A stretch of 64,000 nt of DNA from Alkalihalobacillus sp. FSL W8-0930 (GCA_037965595.1 CP150183.1:2914001-2978000); one strand, 5' to 3'. Positions 47,587-57,285 are shown, counted from the first letter of the stretch. Notes: generated by a model not told the origin, from the letters alone. Numbers and translations: made by a program.

Positions 47587-50500
47587 TTATACAGTTAATC
47601 CTTCCGACTGAACAGTTACTTCCTTTGGTCGATAGGTTGCCATCACTTCGCCCTCTGCGTCTGTACAGAACAATACGGAACGCTCTTGTTCTATCGTGAC
47701 AGAATACGTACGATCCAGAACTGGATTTGTTACTTCAACATCTACATCTCCGGCACACTCGGATACAAAGATATACAAATCACCATGTTCAAAGGAAAGT
47801 CTACGTCCATAGATACCTGGATGATCGCCACCCTTTTCCCATATCAATTCTTCTCCGATAAATGCTTGTTGAAGTGCATAACCGTATATCGCTTTCACCG
47901 TGTCAATTCGGTCGTTCAGCTCTACAGGTAAAGGACTCCAAATGAATGTTCCTTGCCCGATTGTTAGTGTTTTCACAGAAGCAGTTTTCGTTTCATGAAG
48001 CTGCTCCTTAGACAATTCAGCAATCTTTCGTTCACCAAAGCTGACTGGAAGTGTCTTTCCCTCAAGTATTAACGACTCTTCGCGCAGCACGTTCAGTAGA
48101 GTTGACTTACCTAGTTCGTCTGTAAGTCTTTCTGTCATTTTCCAGCCTTCATTTAATCGTAGTGGTCCTGTATATAGAACCGTCCCTCCTTGATCGGCAT
48201 ACTCTAAGAGCTGATTAAATGCTTCCTCGCTAAAGTTATGCGCACTTGGAACAATGACAAGCTTCGGCTTATCCTTACGTAAATCATCTAAATGATACTC
48301 GCTGAGTCCCCGTGCATGAACATTACATTCATACGAAAGCGTGCGCACAGCTTTGGTTGTGGCCTCAAACGCAAGCTTGCGAGTAGAAAAGTCATTTGAA
48401 TACGGATAAACAACCGCCACTTCTTCAAGCTTCCGATCAACAAAGAGCTCTTTTGCTTCATTTATAAATGCACCAAAATCATAGGATACATCCGCTTCCG
48501 GCTTCTCGGTTCCATCCGCACGAAGCGCTCCAATATTAGACTCATTCACATTATCCATATAGAAGTTTGTATTCCAGAGCCACTGTACTGCACCGGCCCC
48601 TCCAGTTGAAAATGCGTACGCATATTTACGCTCTAGGATATTGCGCAGCTCTTCCTCTGTGCGTTTCGCACGTCCATCCGGTTGCTCTAGATACATAATG
48701 CCCGTTTCTTGGACTAAATTCGGCTTTGAAGCTGTTTTTGTAAATACACCGTCCCACACAAGATGATCCATCTGCCACCACGTATGATTCGTGGTGTAAT
48801 CAACAACGGACTCATAGAAAAAAGGAGTTGGACGTTGAGAACGTAATGCCTCGTCCTGGCCGACAGTAATCAAGCGATCGCTATGGATTGCCTGAATGGT
48901 TTTTGATAAATCCTGCGCCCACCTGTTATGCATATCCATCGTAAATAATGTATAGTCGCGCCAAATTAAGTTCTTTGCTGGTTTTCTCATATCCTGGACA
49001 TCAAAATTCATATCCTCCGGTTCAGGAGGTAGGATGTCTTCAAAGCTTGGCAGTTCAACAGAGGAATAATTCCATGCTTCTTGAACCTTTCGAATCGTAC
49101 CATACGTTTCCTTTGTCCACTCTTGAAATGCGTTGATTTCAAATGAATCTCTGGCTGATCGCGGTCCAGAAAAGATTCGATTTGGATCAAACATCGATGG
49201 CTCGTTAATTAAGTCCCAATGCAAGTGCGTCGCCTTTTTGTATCTCGATACAATAGCTGCAATAAATCGTTTTTGTGCGTCCAGACTTCTTGGATCAAGA
49301 TATGGATTCTTCCCTTCCCACATTTCTGGAGTGAAGGCAAAAAATGTGAAGCATAGATCAAGGTCGTTCTTTTTAGCCGTTAACACAAATGCATCGATGG
49401 CACGAAGCACCTCTTCATACGGATGGCCATCAACATACATCACCTGTCTCCAGGCCGTCCAAATACCCGATCGGATATGATTAATGCCTGCCTCCCTCAT
49501 TTGCTCCATGTCTTGATCCCACACAAGCGCATTCGGCATAAAGAGAAACTTTCTCGCCACATCCGATGTCATATAGGTCATACCAACAATCGGAAATGGT
49601 TTCCCGTCTTTCTCAAAATAATCCCTGCCTGCAACTAGCGGAGTACCTTCTTGCAGTAGGGTTTCAGAGAATCCCCAAAATCCTTGGTTAAAATGGATAA
49701 CCTCTCCCGTTGATGAAATGGCTTTAACATGGATGGTGTAGAAGCCCTCCTCCACCTGAAACGGCATCGTTCTTCTGAGACTTGACCATTCTCTCGACTC
49801 GTCAAACGTAAATACCTCCTGATAGCTAATCTCATCTGACCCATCTTTTAAAACGTGCAGTTGCATCGTCCATTGCTTGCCTTTTATGTGAGCCAGACTT
49901 TGTAATTGTATTGTTAGAGTTGGGGTCTCACCCGGATAGTAGCTGGCATACCCTGGCTTTACCCATATTTCCGTTACGCCCTCAGACGCATAGCGAGTAG
50001 ACTCATTAAGGACCTCTACTCCATGCTCCCAAAACATATCATCTGTTCGCTGATTAATGAAAATCCAGCGACCACCTGTAAATGAACCCTTTGTATGTTC
50101 AATTAACACCACGGGAGCTGAAATCTCTCTACCTTCCTCCGATATTCCTTTAAGCAAGGGATAGATGTGCGCATCCATCGGACCACTTGACCCATTTTCG
50201 TGTGGTTGATCATCCTGCTTGGTTGGGTGTAAAACAAACCCGTACGTCGGTTGAATCGAAAATGCCTTCTCTAGTCCATCAAGCAATGGCCGATCAGCTG
50301 AACTAACAAGCTCACGAACCTTAGAGCTGTTCACCTGAAGCGCTTCGTGAATATGAAGATGTTGATGGTAGGCTGTTTGCTCTACTTCAATCTTCCACTC
50401 ACCGTCTTCTTTATAAACAGGGAAACGAAAAGGGATCTCTCCTACATGGACAAACCCTCCTCCATTTTTCAGGAAACGCAAGATTGTAGGCCAATGATCT

Positions 50501-50670
50501 TTCGGAAAATAAGAACCATGTAAATGCACAAGGGTCTGATAGTTGCCACTCTCAAGCGCTAAATCCAACTCATCGGTGTTTGCAATATCTTGGAAGCTAG
50601 CAAGCTGGCTGTCAGACGGACGCACGCCATCAAATGGAAACGTAGAATCATAGAAAAACAAAGTACTCAT
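47587..50670 (-). CDS. Large cytoplasmic glycoside hydrolase, clan GH-A TIM barrel
   Basis: A 1027-residue protein without signal peptide. An N-terminal glutamine amidotransferase-like and beta-sandwich region (1-340) precedes a TIM barrel with HLHWDLINEPS (likely acid/base Glu, about residue 489) and LVQETGIMY (likely nucleophile Glu, about 657), then a second flavodoxin-like domain (KPKLVIVPSAHNFSE) and a beta C-terminus. This layout recalls GH42 beta-galactosidases or GH5-like enzymes, but I cannot fix the CAZy family. It is the last gene of the ABC importer operon and so should act on the imported oligosaccharide. AAAGGGG lies before the ATG. Confidence 0.85.
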   Translation of the reverse strand: MSTLFFYDSTFPFDGVRPSDSQLASFQDIANTDELDLALESGNYQTLVHLHGSYFPKDHWPTILRFLKNGGGFVHVGEIPFRFPVYKEDGEWKIEVEQTAYHQHLHIHEALQVNSSKVRELVSSADRPLLDGLEKAFSIQPTYGFVLHPTKQDDQPHENGSSGPMDAHIYPLLKGISEEGREISAPVVLIEHTKGSFTGGRWIFINQRTDDMFWEHGVEVLNESTRYASEGVTEIWVKPGYASYYPGETPTLTIQLQSLAHIKGKQWTMQLHVLKDGSDEISYQEVFTFDESREWSSLRRTMPFQVEEGFYTIHVKAISSTGEVIHFNQGFWGFSETLLQEGTPLVAGRDYFEKDGKPFPIVGMTYMTSDVARKFLFMPNALVWDQDMEQMREAGINHIRSGIWTAWRQVMYVDGHPYEEVLRAIDAFVLTAKKNDLDLCFTFFAFTPEMWEGKNPYLDPRSLDAQKRFIAAIVSRYKKATHLHWDLINEPSMFDPNRIFSGPRSARDSFEINAFQEWTKETYGTIRKVQEAWNYSSVELPSFEDILPPEPEDMNFDVQDMRKPAKNLIWRDYTLFTMDMHNRWAQDLSKTIQAIHSDRLITVGQDEALRSQRPTPFFYESVVDYTTNHTWWQMDHLVWDGVFTKTASKPNLVQETGIMYLEQPDGRAKRTEEELRNILERKYAYAFSTGGAGAVQWLWNTNFYMDNVNESNIGALRADGTEKPEADVSYDFGAFINEAKELFVDRKLEEVAVVYPYSNDFSTRKLAFEATTKAVRTLSYECNVHARGLSEYHLDDLRKDKPKLVIVPSAHNFSEEAFNQLLEYADQGGTVLYTGPLRLNEGWKMTERLTDELGKSTLLNVLREESLILEGKTLPVSFGERKIAELSKEQLHETKTASVKTLTIGQGTFIWSPLPVELNDRIDTVKAIYGYALQQAFIGEELIWEKGGDHPGIYGRRLSFEHGDLYIFVSECAGDVDVEVTNPVLDRTYSVTIEQERSVLFCTDAEGEVMATYRPKEVTVQSEGLTV

Positions 50671-50688
50671 GATCGAACCCCTTTACTT

Positions 50689-51531
50689 CTAGTTTTTCAC
50701 AGCACCTTCAGTAAGACCTGCGATAAAGTAACGACTAAACAAGATAAATACGATTAAGATCGGAAGTGTTGCCATAAAGGTTCCTGCTAGAATCATTGAA
50801 TAATCAGTATAAAAAACATCATTTAATGTCCGTAACGCAATTTGAATCGTGTGTACACTGCGATCTTTTAAGACAACCAACGGCCAGAGAAAGTCATTCC
50901 ACGTGTTCATAAATGTAACGATTCCAAGTGTGGCAAGCCCTGGCTTCACAGTAGGAAGCACAATGTTCCAATACGTCCTAAACGTGCTGCACCCATCCAT
51001 TCTAGCTGCTTCTAATAGCTCATCAGGAATGGCAGATGAAATGTACTGTCGCATCCAAAAGACTCCAAATGCACTGACCATCGCAGGCACAATAACTGCT
51101 TGTAGCGTATCAATCCACCCAAGACTACTAATAATCATAAAGGATGGGATTAATCCCAATTGAGGTGGAATCATCATCGTTGCTAGTAAGAAAACAAACA
51201 AGAGATTTTTCCCCTCAAACTGAAGCTTGGCAAAAGCAAATCCAGCCAACGAACAAAAGAACAATACAGATAACGTAACGGTTGTTGAGATAAAAAAGGA
51301 ATTAAACATCGCTCCAAAAAAGTCAATGCGATCAAACACATTCATTGCATTCTCAATAAAATGAGTTCCCGGTAACATGGCTGGCGGGAATTGATTCACA
51401 GAAGAGGTTGTGTTAGAACCGATAACAAACATCCAGTAAAAAGGGAACAGCGATAATAAGGAACTGATGACCAAAAAGGTATATAACAACACTTTAGGCC
51501 CTTTTCTTTGTCCAACTTCTTTCATAGTCAT
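50689..51531 (-). CDS. Carbohydrate ABC transporter permease (MalG type)
   Basis: A 280-residue permease with six membrane helices and the EAA motif EAARMDGCSTFRTYWNIVLP near residue 183. It belongs to the CUT1 group for oligosaccharides. It pairs with the MalF-type permease upstream (10 bp apart) and the binding protein; no ATPase gene is in the operon, so a shared ATPase such as MsmX would power it. The start may be ATG 51531 or ATG 51525, both after AAGGAG. Confidence 0.92.
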   Translation of the reverse strand: MTMKEVGQRKGPKVLLYTFLVISSLLSLFPFYWMFVIGSNTTSSVNQFPPAMLPGTHFIENAMNVFDRIDFFGAMFNSFFISTTVTLSVLFFCSLAGFAFAKLQFEGKNLLFVFLLATMMIPPQLGLIPSFMIISSLGWIDTLQAVIVPAMVSAFGVFWMRQYISSAIPDELLEAARMDGCSTFRTYWNIVLPTVKPGLATLGIVTFMNTWNDFLWPLVVLKDRSVHTIQIALRTLNDVFYTDYSMILAGTFMATLPILIVFILFSRYFIAGLTEGAVKN

Positions 51532-51541
51532 GTCACTCCTT

Positions 51542-52480
51542 TTATGCAGACTTTATCCGTTTGGTTAAGAACATATTTAGTAGCGAAACAAGAATGATAA
51601 TGAGGAACAACACCCAAGCAATCGCTGCTGCGTAACCAAATGAGAATCGTTCAAACGCTTCTTGATATAAGTAAAGTGTCATCGTTAGCCCTTGAGACTC
51701 TGAGCCAGCACCAAAGATTAATGGCTCTGTGAATACTTGCATTCCACCGATAGACGATAGAAGAACAGTAAAGATAATAATTGGTCGTACCATTGGAATG
51801 GTAATATAAAAGAACTGCTGAACCTTTGTAGCTCCGTCAATTGTAGCTGCTTCATATAAGTCTTTCGGAATACTTTGAAGGCCTGCTAGATAAATAATCG
51901 TATTGTACCCAACCCATCTCCACATAACCATGAGAGAGATGGCGACATGTGTTCCAAAGTAGGAGCCTTTCCAGTTAACCGGATCAATCCCAATCATGCT
52001 AAGAACATAGTTGATGATTCCGTACTGAGTTCCAAAGATTGCAGAGAACACAATCGTTACAGCAACGATTGACGTAACGTTTGGCATAAATACAGCCAGT
52101 CTGAATAAGCTTTTCCCTTTTAAGAAGGCCTGGTTTAAAATAAAGGCTAAAATTAATGCAACAAACAACTGCGGAATGGTTGAGAGTGCCCAAATACTAA
52201 ATGTATTTCCGACCGATTTCCAAAACAACGGGTCGTTTGTAAATAACCCTACATAGTTCGCAAATCCAATAAACTCTCGTTCGCCGAGAATGTTCCATTT
52301 ATGAAAAGATAGATATGCTGTGAAAATAAGAGGAAACATCCCAAATACACCAAACAGTAAAAAGAACGGAGAGATATATAGATAACCTGAGATTCGGTCA
52401 CGAACACGCTGGTTATATTTTCTCTTTGGCGCGCGGGGTGCAGGTGGTGTCTCTTGTTGCACGTTAGTTGATGTAGCCAT
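51542..52480 (-). CDS. Carbohydrate ABC transporter permease (MalF type)
   Basis: A 312-residue permease with six membrane helices after a basic N-terminal tail (APKRKYNQRVRDRISGYLY) and with the EAA motif LYEAATIDGATKVQQFFYIT near residue 205. CUT1 group, partner of the downstream MalG-type protein. The ATG at 52480, after AAAGGA with an 8-nt spacing, is preferred to the one at 52489. Confidence 0.92.
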   Translation of the reverse strand: MATSTNVQQETPPAPRAPKRKYNQRVRDRISGYLYISPFFLLFGVFGMFPLIFTAYLSFHKWNILGEREFIGFANYVGLFTNDPLFWKSVGNTFSIWALSTIPQLFVALILAFILNQAFLKGKSLFRLAVFMPNVTSIVAVTIVFSAIFGTQYGIINYVLSMIGIDPVNWKGSYFGTHVAISLMVMWRWVGYNTIIYLAGLQSIPKDLYEAATIDGATKVQQFFYITIPMVRPIIIFTVLLSSIGGMQVFTEPLIFGAGSESQGLTMTLYLYQEAFERFSFGYAAAIAWVLFLIIILVSLLNMFLTKRIKSA

Positions 52481-52547
52481 TATCTTCATCCTTTCTAATA
52501 TTCATAAGAAACAGCGTAAGATCTCTCCTACGCTGTTATCCATCCTG

Positions 52548-53828
52548 TTAACGAGAGACCTGTCTATCTACCTCTTCTAATGCCTTATCCCATGCCGCTT
52601 CAGGAGTAGACACCCCATCCGCAATAGAACCGAGCGCATCCTGCATAATCGTATTAATTGGTGCTGTCATTGGAGCACGATACACATCTTGAACTAAAGT
52701 GGCTGCTTCAGCATAGATCGCACCAATATCTTTACGGATAAAGAATTCATCATCTAGCTCTTGAACCGCAGGATCATCATAAATACCTGGTGTTGATGGG
52801 AAGTTTCCATTTTCTTTAAAAATATCTAATTGATTTTCTGGTGACATTAACCATGTAATAAACTCGTACGCTTCCTCTGGATGATCACTCTGTTTTGGTA
52901 CAGTAAGGAATGAACCTCCCCAGTTACCTGATCCTTCAGGCATTAAAGCAATGTCCCAAAGTCCTGATGTGTCTGGTGCATCATTTTTAATGTTTTGCAG
53001 CATCCATGGTGGTAAGAAAACCGTTGCAAAATCGCCATTTGCAAGGGCCGCTCCCCACTCAGGTGTGCCTCGTTCAATATTCGCTTGAATATCCATCGCT
53101 TCAACAGATTTATCCCATGCCTTTTGAATTTGAGGACTGTCTTCTAGGATGAGCGTTCCATCCGTCTCAAAGTATTGCTTATCCCCTTGCTCTCTGATCG
53201 CAGAATACATATCCGCCACATCACTGAACATAAAGGCGCCTGTCTGTTCTTTTAGTTGCTCACCTGCTTCAATGTATGAATCCCATGTTCCAAGGACTTG
53301 GTTCACTTCATCAGGATCAGTTGGTAAGCCCGCTTCTTCAAATAAATCAACTCGGTACGCCATGGCCATCGGTCCGATATCAGTTGGAATACCAATTACG
53401 GATCCATCTTCTGAAGAGGCCTGCTTCCACTTCCAATCAAGATAATCTCCCTCTAAGTCCTGAGCACCATATTCAGACAGATCGTAAAACATATCGCTGC
53501 TTTCTTTAATTCGTTCTAAGTATCCTTCATCTACTCCAGAGATGTCAGGAGCTCCCGAGCCTGCTGCAAGGGCCGTAATTAAATTTTGGTGAGCATCTGC
53601 ATATTCCGCTTCTTGAATATCAATCTTAATTCCGGGATTTTCTTCTTCATATTGTTTAGCTTTTTCAGCAAAACCCATCCCTGGCCAGAGCCACATCGTT
53701 AAAGTGACATCACCACCACTGTCACTGCCACCTCCATCAGAACTTGATCCTGATGAACATGCTGCTAAACTAACTGCAAGTCCGGCACTTCCTAAGACCA
53801 ATAACGATTTTTGAGTAAGCTTGTTCAT
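52548..53828 (-). CDS. Sugar-binding lipoprotein of the ABC importer
   Basis: A 426-residue solute-binding protein. The signal peptide ends in the lipobox LAAC (residues 20-23) followed by a Ser/Gly-rich linker; the mature domain contains LTMWLWPGMGFAEKAKQYEE and ends with EEVDRQVSR. It belongs to the MalE-like family 1 for oligosaccharides. It is the first gene of the operon with two permeases and the large glycosidase. A predicted operator region with palindromes and a cre-like site lies upstream. Confidence 0.93.
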   Translation of the reverse strand: MNKLTQKSLLVLGSAGLAVSLAACSSGSSSDGGGSDSGGDVTLTMWLWPGMGFAEKAKQYEEENPGIKIDIQEAEYADAHQNLITALAAGSGAPDISGVDEGYLERIKESSDMFYDLSEYGAQDLEGDYLDWKWKQASSEDGSVIGIPTDIGPMAMAYRVDLFEEAGLPTDPDEVNQVLGTWDSYIEAGEQLKEQTGAFMFSDVADMYSAIREQGDKQYFETDGTLILEDSPQIQKAWDKSVEAMDIQANIERGTPEWGAALANGDFATVFLPPWMLQNIKNDAPDTSGLWDIALMPEGSGNWGGSFLTVPKQSDHPEEAYEFITWLMSPENQLDIFKENGNFPSTPGIYDDPAVQELDDEFFIRKDIGAIYAEAATLVQDVYRAPMTAPINTIMQDALGSIADGVSTPEAAWDKALEEVDRQVSR

Positions 53829-53866
53829 ATTAACTCCCCCTTTGTTATTTTTGTTATCTTAAGTTG

Positions 53867-53930
53867 TTATTTATAAATAAAACATATCACTACTAAAGAA
53901 TAATGTAAACGCTTAATTATTTATAAATAA
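53867..53930 (-). promoter_or_regulatory. Twin palindromes and cre-like site upstream of the sugar operon
   Basis: TTATTTATAAATAA occurs twice (53867-53880 and 53917-53930), 50 bp apart. Between them TGTAAACGCTTAAT (53904-53917) matches the CcpA cre consensus at 12 of 14 positions. The palindromes could bind the adjacent LacI regulator or act as promoter elements; the cre match predicts repression by glucose. Confidence 0.55.
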
Positions 53931-53958
53931 AAAATCGATGAGCGCTTGCTCATCGATT
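53925..53958 (-). terminator. Terminator overlapping the lacI stop codon
   Basis: AATCGATGAGC and GCTCATCGATT form an 11-bp stem around a short loop, followed by TTTTTATTT on the minus strand. The stop TGA lies inside the stem. Confidence 0.8.
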
Positions 53959-54990
53959 CCTTGGTACATCAACGGATTCTTTTAACAACATATCGCCAGC
54001 AATTAATATTTTCTCAGAAGGATATTCAGGATGCTGTAATCTCCACACTAACCGTTCTACCGCACGCTGCCCAATCATTTGTTTTAAGACCTGAACAGTA
54101 GTAAGCGAAGGCTTTTTCCCTTCTTCTTCATCTAATAAATCAAACCCGGTAACAGATACATCCCTAGGACAGGCATACCCGTTGTGATCAAGTAAGTTAA
54201 TCATCCGTCTACCAATGTGATCATTCGCGCAAACAAAGGCAGTTGGGAATTCAAGTTTGCTTCGCTTCCACTTATCTATCTCTTTTTGAATCGCTACTTC
54301 CATATCATCATTGTATTCAATGTCCATTAAAGTTGAGAAATGCTCAAGTCCAGCTTGCTCAATAGATGTTCGATATCCTAACCACCGATCAAAGAAACTG
54401 GTAGAATAGTTCACTTGCCCAACAAATGCTAATCGCTTATGACCTAAACCAATTAAATGATCTGTCACTCGTTCAATGCCATTACGATTGTTCATAAACA
54501 AGCTATCCGCTCGCATCATCTTATCGTCATGATCGATCATGACGATTGGTAAACCGTAATCAGATAAAGCGACTAGCGTTTGTTCATCTAACGTACCGAG
54601 TGTGATAATCCCAATTAAGTTGCCTAGATCGACTTTTTTAGTTAAGTCCATTTCATTGGAGATAACGATCATCCCAGCTTTTTTAGACTGAATACTGGCA
54701 GACACACCTTGAAACACTGTTCCCCAGTATGTATAGGTAATATTTTGGTATTGTTGATTCGGTAGAAAAACAAGGATATACCCGTTTTCAACTTCTACTT
54801 TTTCATTATTTAAACCCTGGTTCGGATTGCCCCCCTCTTTTAAATAACCTAATTGCTTAGCCGTAAAAAGAATTTTCTTTCTTGTTGCCTCACTTACACC
54901 AGGTTTACTATTTAACGTTTTAGATACCACATACTTCGACACTCCTACTGTATCAGCAATCACTTGCATGGTTATCTTTCTATGACCCAT
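53950..54990 (-). CDS. LacI-family transcriptional regulator
   Basis: A 346-residue regulator with an N-terminal LacI helix-turn-helix (MQVIADTVGVSKYVVSKTLN, then SKPGVSEATRKKIL hinge region) and a periplasmic-binding-protein-like effector domain. It is encoded directly upstream of the sugar importer and glycosidase operon on the same strand, so it is its likely regulator; the effector sugar is not known. A cre-like site (55053-55066) lies upstream of its start. Its own transcript ends in a hairpin before the binding protein gene. Confidence 0.92.
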   Translation of the reverse strand: MGHRKITMQVIADTVGVSKYVVSKTLNSKPGVSEATRKKILFTAKQLGYLKEGGNPNQGLNNEKVEVENGYILVFLPNQQYQNITYTYWGTVFQGVSASIQSKKAGMIVISNEMDLTKKVDLGNLIGIITLGTLDEQTLVALSDYGLPIVMIDHDDKMMRADSLFMNNRNGIERVTDHLIGLGHKRLAFVGQVNYSTSFFDRWLGYRTSIEQAGLEHFSTLMDIEYNDDMEVAIQKEIDKWKRSKLEFPTAFVCANDHIGRRMINLLDHNGYACPRDVSVTGFDLLDEEEGKKPSLTTVQVLKQMIGQRAVERLVWRLQHPEYPSEKILIAGDMLLKESVDVPRNR

Positions 54991-55052
54991 TCTTCCACCC
55001 CGTCGACAGTCTCTTTTGTTATCTTTGTTAGCATTATAACAGAATAATTAGC

Positions 55053-55066
55053 AGAAAGCGTTTAAA
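55053..55066 (-). promoter_or_regulatory. cre-like site upstream of the lacI gene
   Basis: On the minus strand TTTAAACGCTTTCT matches the CcpA cre consensus at 12 of 14 positions and lies about 60 bp before the lacI start, overlapping the end of the AEC transporter gene. Confidence 0.4.
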
Positions 55067-56021
55067 TTAATGGAATGACTATATAAAGCAAAGGTATATA
55101 TACAATCAATAGACTTGTATTCACCAGCCAGTTTGAATTGGCCAAATTAACATCAAGCTGATAAAGCTGAGGAGGGACTAAAGCAGAAACGGCTGTAGGC
55201 ATCATACATAAGATAAGAATGACTTGTACAATATACCCATCGTTTAAGCTCCCAAGTCCCAATGCGAGCGCTACACCGACCACGAGAAAAGGAACAAGTA
55301 AGCCTTTAACAAGTGATAGCGAAAGACTTAGTTTAAGATGCTTCCGTACAGATTTGACTCTCATTGAAAAACCTACAGGAATAAGCAATAAAATGGCGGT
55401 GATCGGAACAAGAACTTGTATCATTTGACCATATCCGTCCATCCGTTCCAGACCTGAAATATTTAAGATACCTCCGATGATAATTGAAAAAAACGTCACC
55501 ATAATAAACGGGTCACGTATGATCGAGCGCCAGCCTTTATGCATTCCTTCATTTTTAGAAACACCGTAACGTTTAGCGACTGGATAACAAACCGTGTAAT
55601 AAAATAATTCCTCAAGCAGCCTAAACATTGCAACGTACGCTAAGCTTTTCTCTCCTAACAGCATTACACAAAAGAGTGAGCCAAATGTTCCTAAATTTAT
55701 AAAGGACCCAGTTACAAACATAGAACCTGTTTGTTTACGATTCAGTAAAAAAACCTTTGATAATAAAATGCCAAAAAGCCCTCCAAGCACAATCGTCAGT
55801 ACTCCGAGCAATGGCAGGAAAACAAGGTGACCATCTGTTAATTCAGCAGACCAAAAAGCACCTATTAGAATGATAGGGTTCATTCCAAGTAAAACAATTC
55901 GAATACAATAAAACAAGAATTGAGATAATGGAAACCAGCTAGGTGTATATTGCTTATCAGCCATCATTCGTAGCAATACGCCAATGATTAGCCCTAAAAC
56001 AATCACACTCATTGCAAACAC
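55062..56021 (-). CDS. AEC-family (auxin efflux carrier-like) transporter
   Basis: A 319-residue protein with about ten membrane helices in two halves, each with a kinked helix region (for example GSFINLGTFGSLFCVMLLG near residue 108 and a matching segment near the end, ILCMMPTAVSALVPP). Bacterial AEC members export malate, malonate or other organic acids. No substrate can be read. The start is uncertain: the visible GTG at 56021 lacks a ribosome site, while AGGAGTGG lies upstream of a possible ATT start about 18 nt further out. It precedes lacI on the same strand. Confidence 0.82.
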   Translation of the reverse strand: MFAMSVIVLGLIIGVLLRMMADKQYTPSWFPLSQFLFYCIRIVLLGMNPIILIGAFWSAELTDGHLVFLPLLGVLTIVLGGLFGILLSKVFLLNRKQTGSMFVTGSFINLGTFGSLFCVMLLGEKSLAYVAMFRLLEELFYYTVCYPVAKRYGVSKNEGMHKGWRSIIRDPFIMVTFFSIIIGGILNISGLERMDGYGQMIQVLVPITAILLLIPVGFSMRVKSVRKHLKLSLSLSLVKGLLVPFLVVGVALALGLGSLNDGYIVQVILILCMMPTAVSALVPPQLYQLDVNLANSNWLVNTSLLIVYIPLLYIVIPLI

Positions 56022-56104
56022 TAGTTGATTGATTCCAATCCACTCCTAATTATATAATAGTTGGAAGAAAAGGTCTAAAAAAGAGAAAAATGGGGGACGA
56101 AACA

Positions 56105-56626
56105 TTGAAATCAGCTCTACTTATGCTTGATATACAAAACGGGTTTACACAAGCAGGGGACTTCGATGATGTCATATCTCGTAATCATTTACTTGCTACT
56201 CATTTCCATCAGCAAGAACGTATAGTAATTATGACAAGACATGTAGATCATCATGAAAAGAGTCTCATACAAACAAACACTTCCGCCGGGGAATTAGATG
56301 CATCACTTCATTCGTTTGCTCACAAAGTTGTTGAGAAACAGCAGCCTAGTGCTTTTTTACAGACAGATTTAGATGAGTATCTGCGACAAAATCAGATCAC
56401 ACATCTTGTTGTTACAGGGTTTAATGTGGAATTCTGTTGTTTGTTTAACAGCATCATCGCTCATGAAAAGGGGTATCACGTCACATTGATTGAAGATGCT
56501 TCTGCAATCGTTAACACAGATCAAACCTATGAAATGCCCGGGTTGGATATACGAGACTTTGTTGCGACTATACTTGATTGGTCTGGAGCGATTCAAGTAA
56601 TGGACACTGATGAATACATAGGATAA
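56105..56626 (+). CDS. Isochorismatase-family cysteine hydrolase
   Basis: A 173-residue cysteine hydrolase. The catalytic Asp is in LMLDIQNGF near the N-terminus, and the catalytic Cys in VTGFNVEFCCLFN; a lysine in the middle is not certain. Family members hydrolyse isochorismate, nicotinamide or other amides. The substrate is unknown here. I chose a TTG at 56105 behind GGGGGA as the start; an ATG at 56090 extends it by five residues but has a weaker site. It is divergent from the AEC transporter. Confidence 0.82.
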   Translation: MKSALLMLDIQNGFTQAGDFDDVISRNHLLATHFHQQERIVIMTRHVDHHEKSLIQTNTSAGELDASLHSFAHKVVEKQQPSAFLQTDLDEYLRQNQITHLVVTGFNVEFCCLFNSIIAHEKGYHVTLIEDASAIVNTDQTYEMPGLDIRDFVATILDWSGAIQVMDTDEYIG

Positions 56627-56635
56627 AAAGAAAGA

Positions 56636-56669
56636 ACCACTCCATTACCTAAAAGCGAAATGGAGTGGT
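56636..56669. terminator. Terminator of secG and the isochorismatase gene
   Basis: ACCACTCCATT and AATGGAGTGGT pair perfectly (11 bp) around a 12-nt loop. A T-rich stretch follows on the minus strand. Confidence 0.75.
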
Positions 56670-56683
56670 CGAGTATCGATCTA

Positions 56684-56914
56684 TTATAAGAAGTAACCAA
56701 GAGTAACTGCCAAGATAAAGAATAGAACAGCTAGAACGATTGTTGCTCTATGAAGAACTAAGTCCACTCCTCTGGCTTTTTGTTTACCTAGTAATTGCTC
56801 AGCTCCACCTGAGATTGCTCCAGATAAACCCGCACTCTTACCTGATTGAAGTACAACAACTGTGATTAAAGCGATTGAGACAATCACTAACGATATCATA
56901 AGTACTAATTGCAA
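56684..56914 (-). CDS. secG: Preprotein translocase subunit SecG
   Basis: A 76-residue protein with two membrane helices and the conserved [20 protein letters not shown]-type loop (here [19 protein letters not shown]). SecG assists SecYE in protein export. I chose the TTG at 56914, giving [17 protein letters not shown] as in other SecG proteins, because GGAGGTG lies 6 nt before it; the in-frame ATG at 56935 adds seven residues that include the ribosome site itself. A perfect terminator follows. Confidence 0.95.
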   Translation of the reverse strand: MQLVLMISLVIVSIALITVVVLQSGKSAGLSGAISGGAEQLLGKQKARGVDLVLHRATIVLAVLFFILAVTLGYFL

Positions 56915-57117
56915 AAAATCCACCTCCAAGCACATTTTACGCTAATTTTAATCTACCATAACCACGTAATCAATTCAATCTACTTTAGTAAAAATTGTTT
57001 ATAAGTCATATAATAGCTAAATTCAGCGACATTCTACAGCATCTCATCTATTTCCCGAGCAATAGTTATATTTCCACTGACAGTCATTAGAGAAAATCTT
57101 ATGACACAACTAAAAAA

Positions 57118-57285
57118 CAAGAAAATGGCGAATGGTTCGGTTACATAATCAATGCCATTCGTGATTTTATTTGCACAAGCGGAGGGAGAACCCGAGACTC
57201 CTACGGAACAGAACGCGGTGAAGACACTGTAGCGGATATATCGCTATAATCGTGGTTTGCTATTCACATTAATCGAACATCCCGA
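57118..57285 (+). repeat. Repeated intergenic element, copy B (internally deleted)
   Basis: On the plus strand this copy has a degraded form of the copy A hairpin (about 57123-57160), then the 58-bp core (57178-57235) with one mismatch to copy A, then a stretch similar to the far half of copy A. Relative to copy A it lacks about 63 bp between two TGTAGCGG repeats, leaving one. Boundaries are approximate. The rest of 56936-57333 holds only the secG promoter and the eno terminator. Confidence 0.85.
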
